Shown piece after piece: positions 9,285-16,855 of a stretch of 64,000 nucleotides of DNA. The stretch's first letter is position 1, and each line of letters begins with the position of its first letter. Location: assembly GCA_016124635.1 (NCBI GenBank), contig WGNJ01000013.1, positions 124,001 to 188,000 of the forward strand, given 5' to 3'. Under the pieces are notes generated by a model, which was given only the letters and a program-made list of their open reading frames with translations, did no database searches and was not told the origin of the DNA. The stretch is from Alphaproteobacteria bacterium (GTDB taxonomy: Bacteria > Pseudomonadota > Alphaproteobacteria > Micropepsales > Micropepsaceae). The translations under genes and the position numbers were made by a program.

Positions 9285-10421
9285 CTACAGCAGCTTAAGT
9301 TGATCGCCGGCGCGCGGCGGAAGCTTGAAGAGATCGGTGCGCAGCTCGACGTTCTCCTTGTTCAGGTCCAACCGTTCGCAGGCGACCGCAAAACGCTTGG
9401 CCATCATCTGCGCGTAAGGGCCGCCGCCCTTCATCCGCTTGCCCCATTCGGAATCGTAGTCCCGCCCGCCGCGCATCGAGCGGATGAGCGACATCACGTG
9501 GCTCGCACGGCCGGGCTCGCGCGCGTGCAGCCATTCGCGGAACAGGTCCTTGATCTCGAGCGGCAGCCGCAAGAGCACATAGGCTGCGGTCTTTGCGCCG
9601 GCCGCGCGCGCCGTTTCGAGAATCCTTTCCATCTCGTGGTCGTTGAGCGCCGGGATCATCGGCGCCGCCATGACCGTCGTCGGAATACCGGCATCGGCCA
9701 GCTTGGCGATCGCATCGAGCCGCCGCTCCGGCGTCGGCGCGCGCGGCTCCATCGAGCGCGCGAGCTTGCGGTCGAGCGTGGTGACCGAAACCGCGACCCG
9801 CGCAAGCCCCATAGCCGCCATTTCGGAGAGGATGTCGAGATCGCGCAGAACCCGGTTCGACTTGGTGACGATGCCGACCGGATGACGAAAGTCGCGCAGC
9901 ACGCTCAAGATCTGCCGCGTGATCTGAAATTTCTCGTCGATCGGCTGATAGGGATCGGTGTTGGTGCCGAGCGCCATCGTCCGCACTTGGTAACCAGGCT
10001 TGCGCAGTTCGTCGGTGAGCAACTTCGCGGCGCTCGGTTTCGCGAGCAGCCGGCTCTCGAAATCCTGTCCCGGGGACAGCCCGAGATAGGCGTGCGTCGG
10101 CCGCGCGAAACAATAGATGCAGCCGTGCTCGCATCCCCGATACGGGTTGATCGAGCGGTCGAATGAAATGTCGGGGGAGTCGTTGCGCGCGATGATGGTG
10201 CGCGTCGCGTCGATTTCGACCGTCGTCTTGAGCGCCGGCGGCTCATCGTCAAGCGCCCCCCAACCGTCGTCGATGACGACGCGGTGCTGACTGTCGTACC
10301 GGCTCGAGCCGTTCGAAAGCGATCCGCGCCCCTTCGTGTTCAGTGAAGGGTGCGAGAGATGCTCGTCCTCGAGGGCAGGGCGAGGGCCATACCCGACGAC
10401 GTTCTTTAGCGATCGCGCCAT
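9285..10421 (-). CDS. PA0069-family radical SAM protein
   Basis: A 378-residue protein with the radical SAM cysteine triad C97-x3-C101-x2-C104 in the context NPYRGCEHGCIYCFARPTH. That context and the spacing place it with the PA0069/spore-photoproduct-lyase-like group. These proteins hold a [4Fe-4S] cluster that cleaves S-adenosylmethionine; the reaction of this subgroup is not settled. The rest shows an ALGTNTDPYQP segment and a TIM-barrel-like alternation. It is the fourth leftward gene of this stretch, about 240 bp upstream of rnhB, so a separate transcript is likely. It is not a photolyase despite its proximity to the BLUF gene. Confidence 0.87.
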   Translation of the reverse strand: MARSLKNVVGYGPRPALEDEHLSHPSLNTKGRGSLSNGSSRYDSQHRVVIDDGWGALDDEPPALKTTVEIDATRTIIARNDSPDISFDRSINPYRGCEHGCIYCFARPTHAYLGLSPGQDFESRLLAKPSAAKLLTDELRKPGYQVRTMALGTNTDPYQPIDEKFQITRQILSVLRDFRHPVGIVTKSNRVLRDLDILSEMAAMGLARVAVSVTTLDRKLARSMEPRAPTPERRLDAIAKLADAGIPTTVMAAPMIPALNDHEMERILETARAAGAKTAAYVLLRLPLEIKDLFREWLHAREPGRASHVMSLIRSMRGGRDYDSEWGKRMKGGGPYAQMMAKRFAVACERLDLNKENVELRTDLFKLPPRAGDQLKLL

Positions 10422-10573
10422 CGCCAGAGGCTAAAGGAACGACTAGAACAAATCAAGAACAAAATGCCTAACGCAGCCTCCTGAGCCAGCCGTTAGCTGC
10501 AATCGTGCGAACTTGTTTAAAGCGCTGGCAACGCGGCCAGCCCCATTGTCGGCACAGGAGAAAGAGGCCCGCG

Positions 10574-11071
10574 ATGCGCCACCTTCTTTATGTCTCGTCG
10601 AGCGTCGGCCACGTATCCGACGACGAAATCGCGCAAATTTTGCATCGCGCGCGCCGCAACAACGCGCGCAACGGCATCACCGGCATGCTGCTTTATTGCG
10701 ACGGCAACTTTCTTCAGCTGCTTGAAGGCGAAGACGAGGCGGTGGAGACGACGTTCAGGCGGATCAAGCGCGATCCCCACCATAGGGATATTCACGTCAT
10801 GCTCGACGATAAGAACGTGTCGCAGCATGCCTTCGCCGATTGGTCGATGGGCTTTGAGAAATTGCAGAAGGCGTCCAATCCCGAGAAGGAAGCCGCGTTC
10901 GAAATCAGCCGCATGGCGATCGAGCGTCATCTCGAGCCCGGAGAATTTTGGGTCGTGCGCCGGATGATGGAAACCTTCTACGAGATCAATACGCGCCAGT
11001 GCCTCAACCTCACCTCGCGTCCGCCGCTGCGAGACTGCGCGTACGGCGGTGCCGCAGCTGCGGGCCGATGA
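10574..11071 (+). CDS. BLUF-domain blue-light sensor
   Basis: A 166-residue protein starting MRHLLYVSSS at ATG 10574, with an AGGAG-like site about 13 bases upstream. Residues 1-95 form a BLUF domain that binds FAD and senses blue light. The residues that make the flavin hydrogen-bond network are at the expected spacing: Tyr6, Asn30 and Gln48 (FLQLLEG), with a Trp at 90. The C-terminal 70 residues are short and helical and contain no output enzyme, so it is a short BLUF protein that must signal through a partner. It is divergent from the radical SAM gene; no obvious partner gene is adjacent. Confidence 0.93.
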   Translation: MRHLLYVSSSVGHVSDDEIAQILHRARRNNARNGITGMLLYCDGNFLQLLEGEDEAVETTFRRIKRDPHHRDIHVMLDDKNVSQHAFADWSMGFEKLQKASNPEKEAAFEISRMAIERHLEPGEFWVVRRMMETFYEINTRQCLNLTSRPPLRDCAYGGAAAAGR

Positions 11072-11092
11072 CATCGGTGAAGGGGCGGCGCC

Positions 11093-11878
11093 TCAGCTGA
11101 GGCGTCGGTAATGATATCGGTAGAGCTCGTGCGCGAAGCCGAGCCGTTCGTATAATCTGATCGCCGGTGTGTTTGCCGATACCACCTGTAGGCATGCGCC
11201 GACCGCACCGTGTTCCTGCCGCGCCCAATTCAGGATCGCCGACAAGCACGCGTGCGAATAGCCGCGCCGCAGCGACTGCGGATCGCTGGCCACCATATTC
11301 AAACAGACGATGCCGTCGTGGACCGCGCCCTTGGCGATCGAGGTGATGGAGCCATTGATGCGGACGGCGGCGAACACCGCGGGCAGCGCCAATTGCTGCA
11401 AGATCTTCTCGATCTTGGCCCGCTCGTCCGGCCGTAGATCGAGAAACCGCATGCGCGCTGCCATCCATTCGGCGGACGGCGCGCCGTGCGCGAATTCGAC
11501 ATCGTACGACGCCAGCGGCGGGGGATGCTCGGCGAAGCTCATGTACAAAGTGCTGGTCTCGCCCTCGGGCTGATAACCGCGCGCCGAAAGTTCGAGCTCG
11601 AGTTCGTCACTCGAACTCGACAGCAGCCGAAAGCATGACGGCAGACCGTGCCGGCGATAGACGCTTTCGCAATAGGCGATCTTCTCGGCGAGCGGGCGCG
11701 CGCCGTTCCCGACCATGTTGACCGAGTTGGTGCGCCGCGTTTGCCCGTCGGCGAGCCGGATCAGCCAGCCGTCGTAATGAATCTCTTGCAGCGCCGGCCA
11801 CGCGTTCAGGCACACCTCTTCGACGCGCGCGGCAAGCGGCGCCAGCGGCACGGCATCGTTCGATAGTCGGATTGTCAT
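11093..11878 (-). CDS. GNAT family N-acetyltransferase behind an attenuator-like leader
   Basis: A 261-residue protein from ATG 11878 with GAGG 8 bases upstream. The N-terminal half (WPALQEIHYDGWLIRLADG, RRTNSVN) is the extra domain seen in two-part acetyltransferases of this size. The C-terminal half carries the acetyl-CoA loop SLRRGYSHACLSAIL and the NTPAIRLYERLGFAHELYRYHYR end. The substrate is unknown. It is preceded on its own strand by a leader peptide and an intrinsic terminator (11929-12038), so expression is probably controlled by transcription attenuation. It is convergent with the BLUF gene and divergent from the DUF2239 operon. Confidence 0.85.
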   Translation of the reverse strand: MTIRLSNDAVPLAPLAARVEEVCLNAWPALQEIHYDGWLIRLADGQTRRTNSVNMVGNGARPLAEKIAYCESVYRRHGLPSCFRLLSSSSDELELELSARGYQPEGETSTLYMSFAEHPPPLASYDVEFAHGAPSAEWMAARMRFLDLRPDERAKIEKILQQLALPAVFAAVRINGSITSIAKGAVHDGIVCLNMVASDPQSLRRGYSHACLSAILNWARQEHGAVGACLQVVSANTPAIRLYERLGFAHELYRYHYRRLS

Positions 11879-11928
11879 CGGCGGCCTCGTCGAATTGGCC
11901 GGACGCGCAGGGGAGTGAAGTCGGCAAC

Positions 11929-11955
11929 AAAAAACCCCGCGTCGCCGGCGGGGTT
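11929..11955 (-). terminator. Intrinsic terminator in the leader of the GNAT gene
   Basis: On the minus strand AACCCCGC (11955-11948) and GCGGGGTT (11940-11933) form an 8-bp perfect stem with a 7-base loop, followed directly by a T run ending at 11929. The T run exists only in the leftward direction. No complete gene ends here on that strand; the only leftward gene is the GNAT, which begins 50 bp downstream. Confidence 0.75.
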
Positions 11956-11981
11956 GGAAATTCGGCACGTGCGAACGTGCG

Positions 11982-12038
11982 TCACCCGCCTCTTTGGAAG
12001 AGGGTGCGACGTCGGCTCGTGGTTGCCTTCTGCATCAT
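11982..12038 (-). CDS. Putative 18-residue leader peptide
   Basis: ATG 12038 opens a short frame ending with TGA at 11984-11982: MMQKATTSRRRTLFQRGG. A second ATG follows at once. The three Arg codons CGA CGT CGC end exactly where the first arm of hairpin 1 begins, and the stop codon lies within the second arm. No clear ribosome-binding site is visible, so translation is unproven. If real, it is a sensor for ribosome stalling rather than a functional protein. Confidence 0.4.
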   Translation of the reverse strand: MMQKATTSRRRTLFQRGG

Positions 12039-12093
12039 GGGCCGCGCTCGTATCAGAAAGCGCGGCGGGATTCCAGAGCGCTCCCGAGCAAAT

Positions 12094-12141
12094 AATATCA
12101 CCCGGGTGATATTGACTCGATTTTACCCGGGTATATATAAA
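12094..12141 (+). promoter_or_regulatory. Promoter with two CCCGGG-centred palindromes before the DUF2239 operon
   Basis: AATATCACCCGGGTGATATT (12094-12113) is a perfect 20-bp palindrome. A second, TACCCGGGTA (12124-12133), lies 21 bp further on, centre to centre at 25 bp. Between and around them is a sigma-70-like promoter: TTGACT (12112-12117), then TATATA or TATAAA (12134-12141) at 16-18 bp. The first palindrome touches the -35 box and the second fills the spacer, an arrangement expected for repression. The -10 box ends 5 bases before the ATG, so the transcript is probably leaderless. Confidence 0.7.
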
Positions 12142-12146
12142 CACGC

Positions 12147-12734
12147 ATGAGCACGAGCAAAGAGCAAACCGTCACCGCCTTCGACGGCGACCATTTGATC
12201 GGCAGCGGCCCGCTCGCCGAGGTGGCGCTCGCCGTAAAGAAGGCCGGCAGGGCGCGCCAGATCGCCATCTTCGAGGACGCGACCGGCCGCGCCATCGATA
12301 TCGACACGCGCGGCAGCGATCAGGATGTGGTCGAACGCTTGGCGCAGACGCATCCCGATCTTGTCGAAACCGACGCGCCGCGCGGACCCGGGCGGCCCAA
12401 GCTCGGCGTGGTCGCGCGCGAAGTGACGCTTCTGCCGCGCCATTGGGATTGGCTGAACGCGCAGCCCGGCGGCGCGTCGGTGATGCTGCGCAAGCTCGTC
12501 GACGAAGCGCGCCGCAGCGACAAAGCTCGCCTCGCCGGTGCGCGCGATGCAGCGTACCGCTTCATCTCGGCCATGGCCGGCAACCGGCCGCACTTCGAGG
12601 ACGCCGCACGCGCGCTTTACGCGGGAGAACGCAAGACCTTCGAGCGTATGATCGCGCGCTGGCCGGTGGACATTCGCAATCACGCGCGCAAACTGGCAGC
12701 CGACGCTTTCGCGGACAAATCGGCATCGGCATGA
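12147..12734 (+). CDS. DUF2239 family protein, possible DNA-binding autoregulator
   Basis: A 195-residue protein matching the DUF2239 family, whose function is not established. The first 65 residues form a small alpha/beta domain. Residues about 78-120 contain a basic RGPGRPKLG stretch followed by REVTLLPRHWDWL and GGASVMLRKLVDEARR. That pattern (a strand, a helix, a turn, then a helix) resembles a ribbon-helix-helix DNA-binding unit. This is my inference from pattern, not a family assignment. It heads a three-gene operon, overlapping the next gene by ATGA, and has no ribosome-binding site because the promoter lies right against the start codon. Confidence 0.8.
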   Translation: MSTSKEQTVTAFDGDHLIGSGPLAEVALAVKKAGRARQIAIFEDATGRAIDIDTRGSDQDVVERLAQTHPDLVETDAPRGPGRPKLGVVAREVTLLPRHWDWLNAQPGGASVMLRKLVDEARRSDKARLAGARDAAYRFISAMAGNRPHFEDAARALYAGERKTFERMIARWPVDIRNHARKLAADAFADKSASA

Positions 12735-13183
12735 GCATCTCATTGCGTCAGGCAACATCGGCCGACGAACCGGTGATCGCGTCGATCTTCTTGGCATCGC
12801 GGCGCGACGCCTTGCCCTATCTGCCCGAGCTACACTCGGACGCCGACACGCTCGATCACTTCACCAACGAAGTGCCCGCGCGATGCAGCGTTTGGCTGGC
12901 CGAGGAAGATGCGCATGGCATCGGCTTCATGGCCTGGAATGCGGAGACCGCGCACCTCGATCATCTCTACCTTCTGCCCGGCTACTATCGCCGCGGCATC
13001 GGCACGATGCTGCTCGAAAAGGCGAAGGCATTGAGCAAAGGCAAGGTTCAGCTCTACGCCTTCCAGCGCAACGCGCGCGCTCGTGCCTTCTATGAGCGCC
13101 ACGGGTTCAAGGCGATCTGGTTCGGCGACGGTTCCGAAAACGAAGAGAACGAGCCCGACGTCCTCTACGAGTGGCTGCGGTGA
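12731..13183 (+). CDS. GNAT family N-acetyltransferase
   Basis: A 150-residue single-domain acetyltransferase: start MSISLRQATSADEPVIASIF, acetyl-CoA loop YYRRGIGTMLLEKAKAL (about 92-108), and the NARARAFYERHGFKAIWFGDG end. The ATG at 12731 overlaps the DUF2239 stop codon (ATGA), so it is translationally coupled to that gene and expressed with it. The substrate cannot be told. It is unlike the GNAT at 11093, which has two domains. Confidence 0.87.
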   Translation: MSISLRQATSADEPVIASIFLASRRDALPYLPELHSDADTLDHFTNEVPARCSVWLAEEDAHGIGFMAWNAETAHLDHLYLLPGYYRRGIGTMLLEKAKALSKGKVQLYAFQRNARARAFYERHGFKAIWFGDGSENEENEPDVLYEWLR

Positions 13184-13569
13184 GCGACGTTGCCGCCGTC
13201 TTCGCAAGTTATCCGCCGCCGCTGCGCGCCAAGCTCCGCGCATTGCGCAAGCTGATCCTCGACACGGCCACGAAGACGCAAGGCGTCGGTCCCGTCGAAG
13301 AAACGCTGAAATGGGGGCAGCCGAGTTATCTCACGTCCTCCGGCAGCGGTTCGACGATCCGCATCGACCGCCATGGCGAGGGCTACGCGATGTTCGTGAA
13401 TTGCAACACCGATCTGATCGCGCAATACCGCAGTCACTACCCGCGCGAGCTTCGATACGAAGGCAAACGCGCCGTCGTCTTCGACCTCCGCAAGGACGCG
13501 CCGCAAGGGCCTTTACGCCACTGCATCGCCCTCGCGCTGACGTATCATCAACGCAAACGCAGGAAGTAA
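13180..13569 (+). CDS. DUF1801 (YdhG/YdeI-like) protein
   Basis: A 129-residue protein starting with GTG 13180, which overlaps the GNAT stop codon (GTGA). An upstream in-frame GTG at 13171 is possible. The sequence VFASYPPPLRAKLRALRKLIL, EETLKWGQPSYLT and the aromatic-rich core follow the DUF1801 fold, related to frataxin-like small proteins of uncertain function. It is the last gene of the DUF2239 operon and ends 9 bp before the convergent histidine kinase gene. Confidence 0.82.
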   Translation: MSDVAAVFASYPPPLRAKLRALRKLILDTATKTQGVGPVEETLKWGQPSYLTSSGSGSTIRIDRHGEGYAMFVNCNTDLIAQYRSHYPRELRYEGKRAVVFDLRKDAPQGPLRHCIALALTYHQRKRRK

Positions 13570-13578
13570 GGCTCGTCT

Positions 13579-15216
13579 TCAAATCAGTGGCAGTTTCAAC
13601 GTCGCGCGCAAGCCGCCGCGTGCGCGATTGCCGAGCGTCAGCTCGCCGCCGTGGCGGAGCGCGATTGCGCGCGCGATAGTAAGGCCGAGGCCGTTGCCGC
13701 CGGTGTCGGTGCTGCGCGATTCCTCGAGCCGCACGAACGGATCGAAGACGCGGCCGATCGCGTCGGGCGGAATACCGGGACCTTCGTCGTCGACATAGAT
13801 CTCGGCCCAAGGCGCCGCGGCATGCACGGATACCTCGGCCTTCTCGCCGTAGCGCACGGCGTTCTCGATCAGATTGCGCAGCGCGCGTTTGATCTCCGAC
13901 GCACGGCCTTGCACATTCGCAGGCTCGAGCGTCCCTTGCGAAACCGGTTGTCCGGTGTCGGCGAGATCGTCGCACACGGATTGCACCAGCGACGGCAGAT
14001 CGAGCGCCTGGCTGGGCTCGCCCGTGTCGCCGCCACGCGCCGCCGCCAGTGCCGCTTCCGTCAGCCGCTGCATGTCGTCGAGCGTCGCCGTCATCTTCTG
14101 CTGCAGCTCGGGGTCCTTGACCATCTCCGTCCGTATGCGCAGCGACGAGATCGGCGTCCGAAGATCGTGTCCGATCGCCGAGAGCAGCGTCCGCTGATCG
14201 GCGAGGGTTTTGCGCAGCCGTTGCGCCATCGTGTTGAATGCAGTCGCCGCGCGCTTGATGTCGGTCGGGCCTTCTTCCGGCGCGATCGCCATGTCGTCGC
14301 CGCGCCCGAAGCGCTCCGCGGCGCCTGCGAGACCAGCGATCGGCCGTGCCAATCGTCCGGCAGCCCAGATCGCCGCGAGCGCGACCAGGATCGCAGCCGA
14401 CCCGCCGGCCAAGATGAGCGGCCACGTAAACGCCGCTTCAGCGGGCGGCGACGTCGCCACGTTCAGCCACATCCCGGACTTGAGCAGAATGGCCATGTCG
14501 AGGCGCCGTGGTTGCGAGCTGACCTCGACGATGAACGGATCAAGGACCTCTTCTCGAATATCGTCGGCGTCCGGCGGGTCTGGCGGCTCGGGCGGATCCG
14601 GTATCTCGACGTCGGTGTCAGAATCTTCGACGTCCTTGGCATCGCTGCCGTTCCAATGCATCCCCGGCGCGTCGGGCGCCGGTGCAGCCTCCGCCTCGCC
14701 GGAGTGCGCAATGTGCGGCGCGGGCGCCGGAGGCGACGGCGCAATGGCGGGAGGTGCCGGTGGAGTAGGGGGCACCGGCGGCACGGGGCGAACGAACGTC
14801 ACGTGCGGCAGACGAACTTCGCGAACGGAAACGACGCGGTCCTTTCTGTTGACGCGCATCGGCGTCCACGCGACGCGTGCTGTCTTCACGTCGCTGCCGA
14901 GCGTGTCGGCCAGCGCCCGGCTCAGATCCCCGTCCGCCATTTCTGCGTCGACCGCTGGCAGTGTCGAGAGTCTCACTTGGTAAGCAGGGCCGCTCGCGAT
15001 CGTGGCGATGGTCGCGAGCTTTGTGAGCGAAGCGTTGTGCGCGAGCTTCACGATGCCGGCGGTCCGGCGAAACGCTTCCGCCTCGTGCAAAGTCATGCGC
15101 AGGATCGTCTGCTGACTCGTGAGCACCGCGTAGGAGATCGCTTGCGAGATCGCGAGCGCCGCAAGGACGATGATGACGAGCCATCCGCGCAGAGTACTTG
15201 GCGATAGCCAGCTCAC
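13579..15216 (-). CDS. Sensor histidine kinase with proline-rich/acidic periplasmic domain
   Basis: The GTG at 15216 overlaps the stop codon of the response regulator gene (GTGA), so the two are coupled; the protein has 545 residues. Order: membrane segment about 12-32, periplasmic region about 33-265, membrane segment about 265-287, HAMP, HisKA with the phospho-accepting His350 in SAIGHDLRTPISSLR, and a HATPase domain with NLIENAVRYG, DDEGPGIP and GGNGLGLTIAR. The periplasmic part is unusual: residues about 140-170 are a Pro/Val/Ala run and 190-225 are rich in Asp, Glu and Pro (DVEIPDPPEPPDPPD). The signal is unknown; cation or envelope sensing is a guess from the acidity. Confidence 0.94.
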   Translation of the reverse strand: MSWLSPSTLRGWLVIIVLAALAISQAISYAVLTSQQTILRMTLHEAEAFRRTAGIVKLAHNASLTKLATIATIASGPAYQVRLSTLPAVDAEMADGDLSRALADTLGSDVKTARVAWTPMRVNRKDRVVSVREVRLPHVTFVRPVPPVPPTPPAPPAIAPSPPAPAPHIAHSGEAEAAPAPDAPGMHWNGSDAKDVEDSDTDVEIPDPPEPPDPPDADDIREEVLDPFIVEVSSQPRRLDMAILLKSGMWLNVATSPPAEAAFTWPLILAGGSAAILVALAAIWAAGRLARPIAGLAGAAERFGRGDDMAIAPEEGPTDIKRAATAFNTMAQRLRKTLADQRTLLSAIGHDLRTPISSLRIRTEMVKDPELQQKMTATLDDMQRLTEAALAAARGGDTGEPSQALDLPSLVQSVCDDLADTGQPVSQGTLEPANVQGRASEIKRALRNLIENAVRYGEKAEVSVHAAAPWAEIYVDDEGPGIPPDAIGRVFDPFVRLEESRSTDTGGNGLGLTIARAIALRHGGELTLGNRARGGLRATLKLPLI

Positions 15217-15938
15217 AGCTCTTCGACCTCCGCCGTGAACAGATAGCCCGAACCCCAAGCCGTCTTGATCAGCTTCGGATTGCGCGGATCTTCTTCGAGC
15301 TTCCGCCTGAGGCGCGAAATCTGTGTATCGATGCTGCGGTCGAACACCGCGTCCGCGTCGCGCCCTTTTATCCGCTCGAGCAGCTGATCACGCGTCAGCA
15401 CGACGTGCGGGTGGTCGAGGAAGATGGCGAGCAATCCGTGCTCCGCCGACGAGAGCGAGATGGCGATCCCGTTCTTGCCGACAAGCGTTCGCTCAGGCCC
15501 GTTCAGCACCCATTCCGCGAACCGAACGCGCGTTCCCGTGCGCGGCCGTTGCGACGGCGGCAGTTCGTTCGTGCGTCTGAGGACTGCGTGAATACGCGCC
15601 AGCAGTTCGCGGGGCGAAAACGGCTTGGTCACATAGTCGTCGGCGCCGACCTCGAGCCCGACGATGCGGTCGAGCTCCTCGACCCGCGCGCTCAACAGGA
15701 TCACCGGCACGCCGCGCCCGGCGCGCACGCTGCGGCAAAGGCTCAGCCCGTCTTCGCCCGGCATCATGATGTCGAGCACGATCAGCTCGATATCGCGCTC
15801 CTTCAATAGTCGCCGTGCGGCTGCCGCCGACTCGGCAGTCGATACGCGCAGCCCATTCGATTGCAAATAGCGCGACAGCGCATCGCGAATGTCGCGATGG
15901 TCGTCGACGACGAGAACGTGCGCCCCTGCTTCGGCCAT
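15213..15938 (-). CDS. OmpR-family response regulator
   Basis: A 241-residue regulator: receiver domain with the acidic pair near residues 12-13, phospho-acceptor Asp56 (LIVLDIMMPGEDG), the TKPFSPRELLARI lysine, and an OmpR-type winged helix (about 140-235) ending RLRRKLEEDPRNPKLIKTAW. It is the first gene of the kinase pair and is presumably phosphorylated by the kinase at 13579. A direct-repeat motif 43 bp upstream of its ATG also occurs before the EF-hand gene and may be its own binding site. Confidence 0.95.
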   Translation of the reverse strand: MAEAGAHVLVVDDHRDIRDALSRYLQSNGLRVSTAESAAAARRLLKERDIELIVLDIMMPGEDGLSLCRSVRAGRGVPVILLSARVEELDRIVGLEVGADDYVTKPFSPRELLARIHAVLRRTNELPPSQRPRTGTRVRFAEWVLNGPERTLVGKNGIAISLSSAEHGLLAIFLDHPHVVLTRDQLLERIKGRDADAVFDRSIDTQISRLRRKLEEDPRNPKLIKTAWGSGYLFTAEVEEL

Positions 15939-15980
15939 GGAACTTCATATCAAGCCGCGCGCACGGCCGCAGTGAAACTC

Positions 15981-15996
15981 TTTGTCAGAATGTGTC
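15981..15996. promoter_or_regulatory. Putative response-regulator binding site (TGTC-N6-TGTC)
   Basis: TTTGTCAGAATGTGTC contains two TGTC half sites 10 bp apart, 43-58 bp upstream of the response regulator ATG. A copy matching at 13 of 16 positions lies at 18780-18795 before the EF-hand gene. Tandem half sites with one helical turn of spacing are typical of OmpR-family regulators; the assignment to this regulator is inferred. Confidence 0.45.
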
Positions 15997-16168
15997 GACG
16001 ACAATCCTTAATTCGCAGCCATCTTGGATCGCCCGCCGAGTTCTCTCTGCCAACACGCTCCGTCGATGGCGGTGCCCAAGTATGGTCCGGGCTTCCGCCG
16101 GGCATCGGCGTCGGTGAAGGAAGCACCGGGTCTCGTTTCGCAGGGTTGCAATACGCTCGAATTTATGA

Positions 16169-16180
16169 ATTGTATACAGT
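16169..16180. promoter_or_regulatory. Putative GntR/FCD operator at the regulator's own start
   Basis: ATTGTATACAGT is an imperfect palindrome around GTATAC (10 of 12 positions symmetric) ending right before the GntR ATG at 16181. TTGTATACAA-like sites are typical of FCD-type GntR regulators, so autorepression is likely. Confidence 0.5.
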
Positions 16181-16855
16181 ATGCAGATAGCCCAAACGCT
16201 CATTTCCCGGGACAACATCTCCGATCACGTTGCTCTTGCCGTGCGCGACATGATCGTCGACGGTCGCTTGCCGCCCGGCGAGCGGATCAACGAGGTGCAT
16301 CTCTCGGTGCAACTGGGTGTCTCGCGCACCCCGTTGCGGGAGGCATTGGCAAAGCTCGCCCAAGAGGGTGCGCTCAGGAGCATTCCGCGCATCGGCTATT
16401 TCGTGCGCGAACTCAGCCTCGAGGAGTTCGAGCAGATCTACACCATCCGCCCGATCCTCGATCCCGAAGCGCTGCGGCTCGCGGGGCTACCGTCGCCCGA
16501 GCGCATGGCGCGCCTCAAGGCGCTCAACGACAAGATTGAGAACGCGCGCGATCCGAACGCCATCATCGATCTCGACGACGAATGGCATTTGGAGCTGATC
16601 GGCGAATGTCCGAACAAGGTGCTCATCGACTTCATCAAGCAGATGATCCAACGCACGCGTCGCTATGAGATCGCGTTGATGCGCGAGCGGAAGAACGTTG
16701 CCGTCGCGACGGCAAACCACAAGGCGATCATGAGTGCGCTGCGCAGGCGGGATCTCGACGCCGCTTGTTCGGCGCTGCGAACCAATATGCAGACGGGCCG
16801 TGAGCCGATCGTCAAATGGCTGAAGGCGCGCGAAGCAAAAAAGGGTGGGAAATAA
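16181..16855 (+). CDS. GntR-family transcriptional regulator, FCD type
   Basis: A 224-residue regulator. Residues about 10-75 are the GntR winged helix (DHVALAVRDMIVDGRLPPGERINEVHLSVQLGVSRTPLREAL), and about 85-215 the helical FCD ligand-binding domain with metal-ligand-type residues (DLDDEWH, NHKAIMSAL). FCD regulators respond to organic acids, sugar acids or fatty acyl compounds and usually repress a neighbouring catabolic operon. The next gene begins inside its stop codon (TAATG), so the secreted serine hydrolase is very likely in the same transcript. Confidence 0.93.
   Translation: MQIAQTLISRDNISDHVALAVRDMIVDGRLPPGERINEVHLSVQLGVSRTPLREALAKLAQEGALRSIPRIGYFVRELSLEEFEQIYTIRPILDPEALRLAGLPSPERMARLKALNDKIENARDPNAIIDLDDEWHLELIGECPNKVLIDFIKQMIQRTRRYEIALMRERKNVAVATANHKAIMSALRRRDLDAACSALRTNMQTGREPIVKWLKAREAKKGGK

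Larger units (their letters stand above)
11929..12038 (-). promoter_or_regulatory. Candidate transcription attenuator (leader peptide, alternative hairpins, terminator)
   Basis: Minus-strand order: an 18-codon leader frame with three consecutive Arg codons (12014-12006); hairpin 1, CACC-CTCTT (12006-11998) with AAGAG-gcg-GGTG (11994-11983); hairpin 2, GCACGT/ACGTGC with loop TCGC (11980-11965); then the terminator. The 3' arm of hairpin 1 contains GGCGGG (11990-11985), which can pair instead with CCCGCC (11952-11947) in the 5' arm of the terminator. This is the geometry of ribosome-controlled attenuators. The function is inferred from structure only. Confidence 0.55.

Noticed and set aside
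10441..10500. Inverted repeat CTAACG/CGTTAG before the BLUF gene
   Set aside because: Only 6 bp of perfect pairing with mismatched extension; not enough to call an operator.
13651..15207. 518-codon open frame on the plus strand
   Set aside because: It runs antisense to the histidine kinase gene, which has complete HAMP, HisKA and HATPase domains. The antisense product is Arg/His-rich with no recognisable family, as expected for a GC-rich shadow frame.
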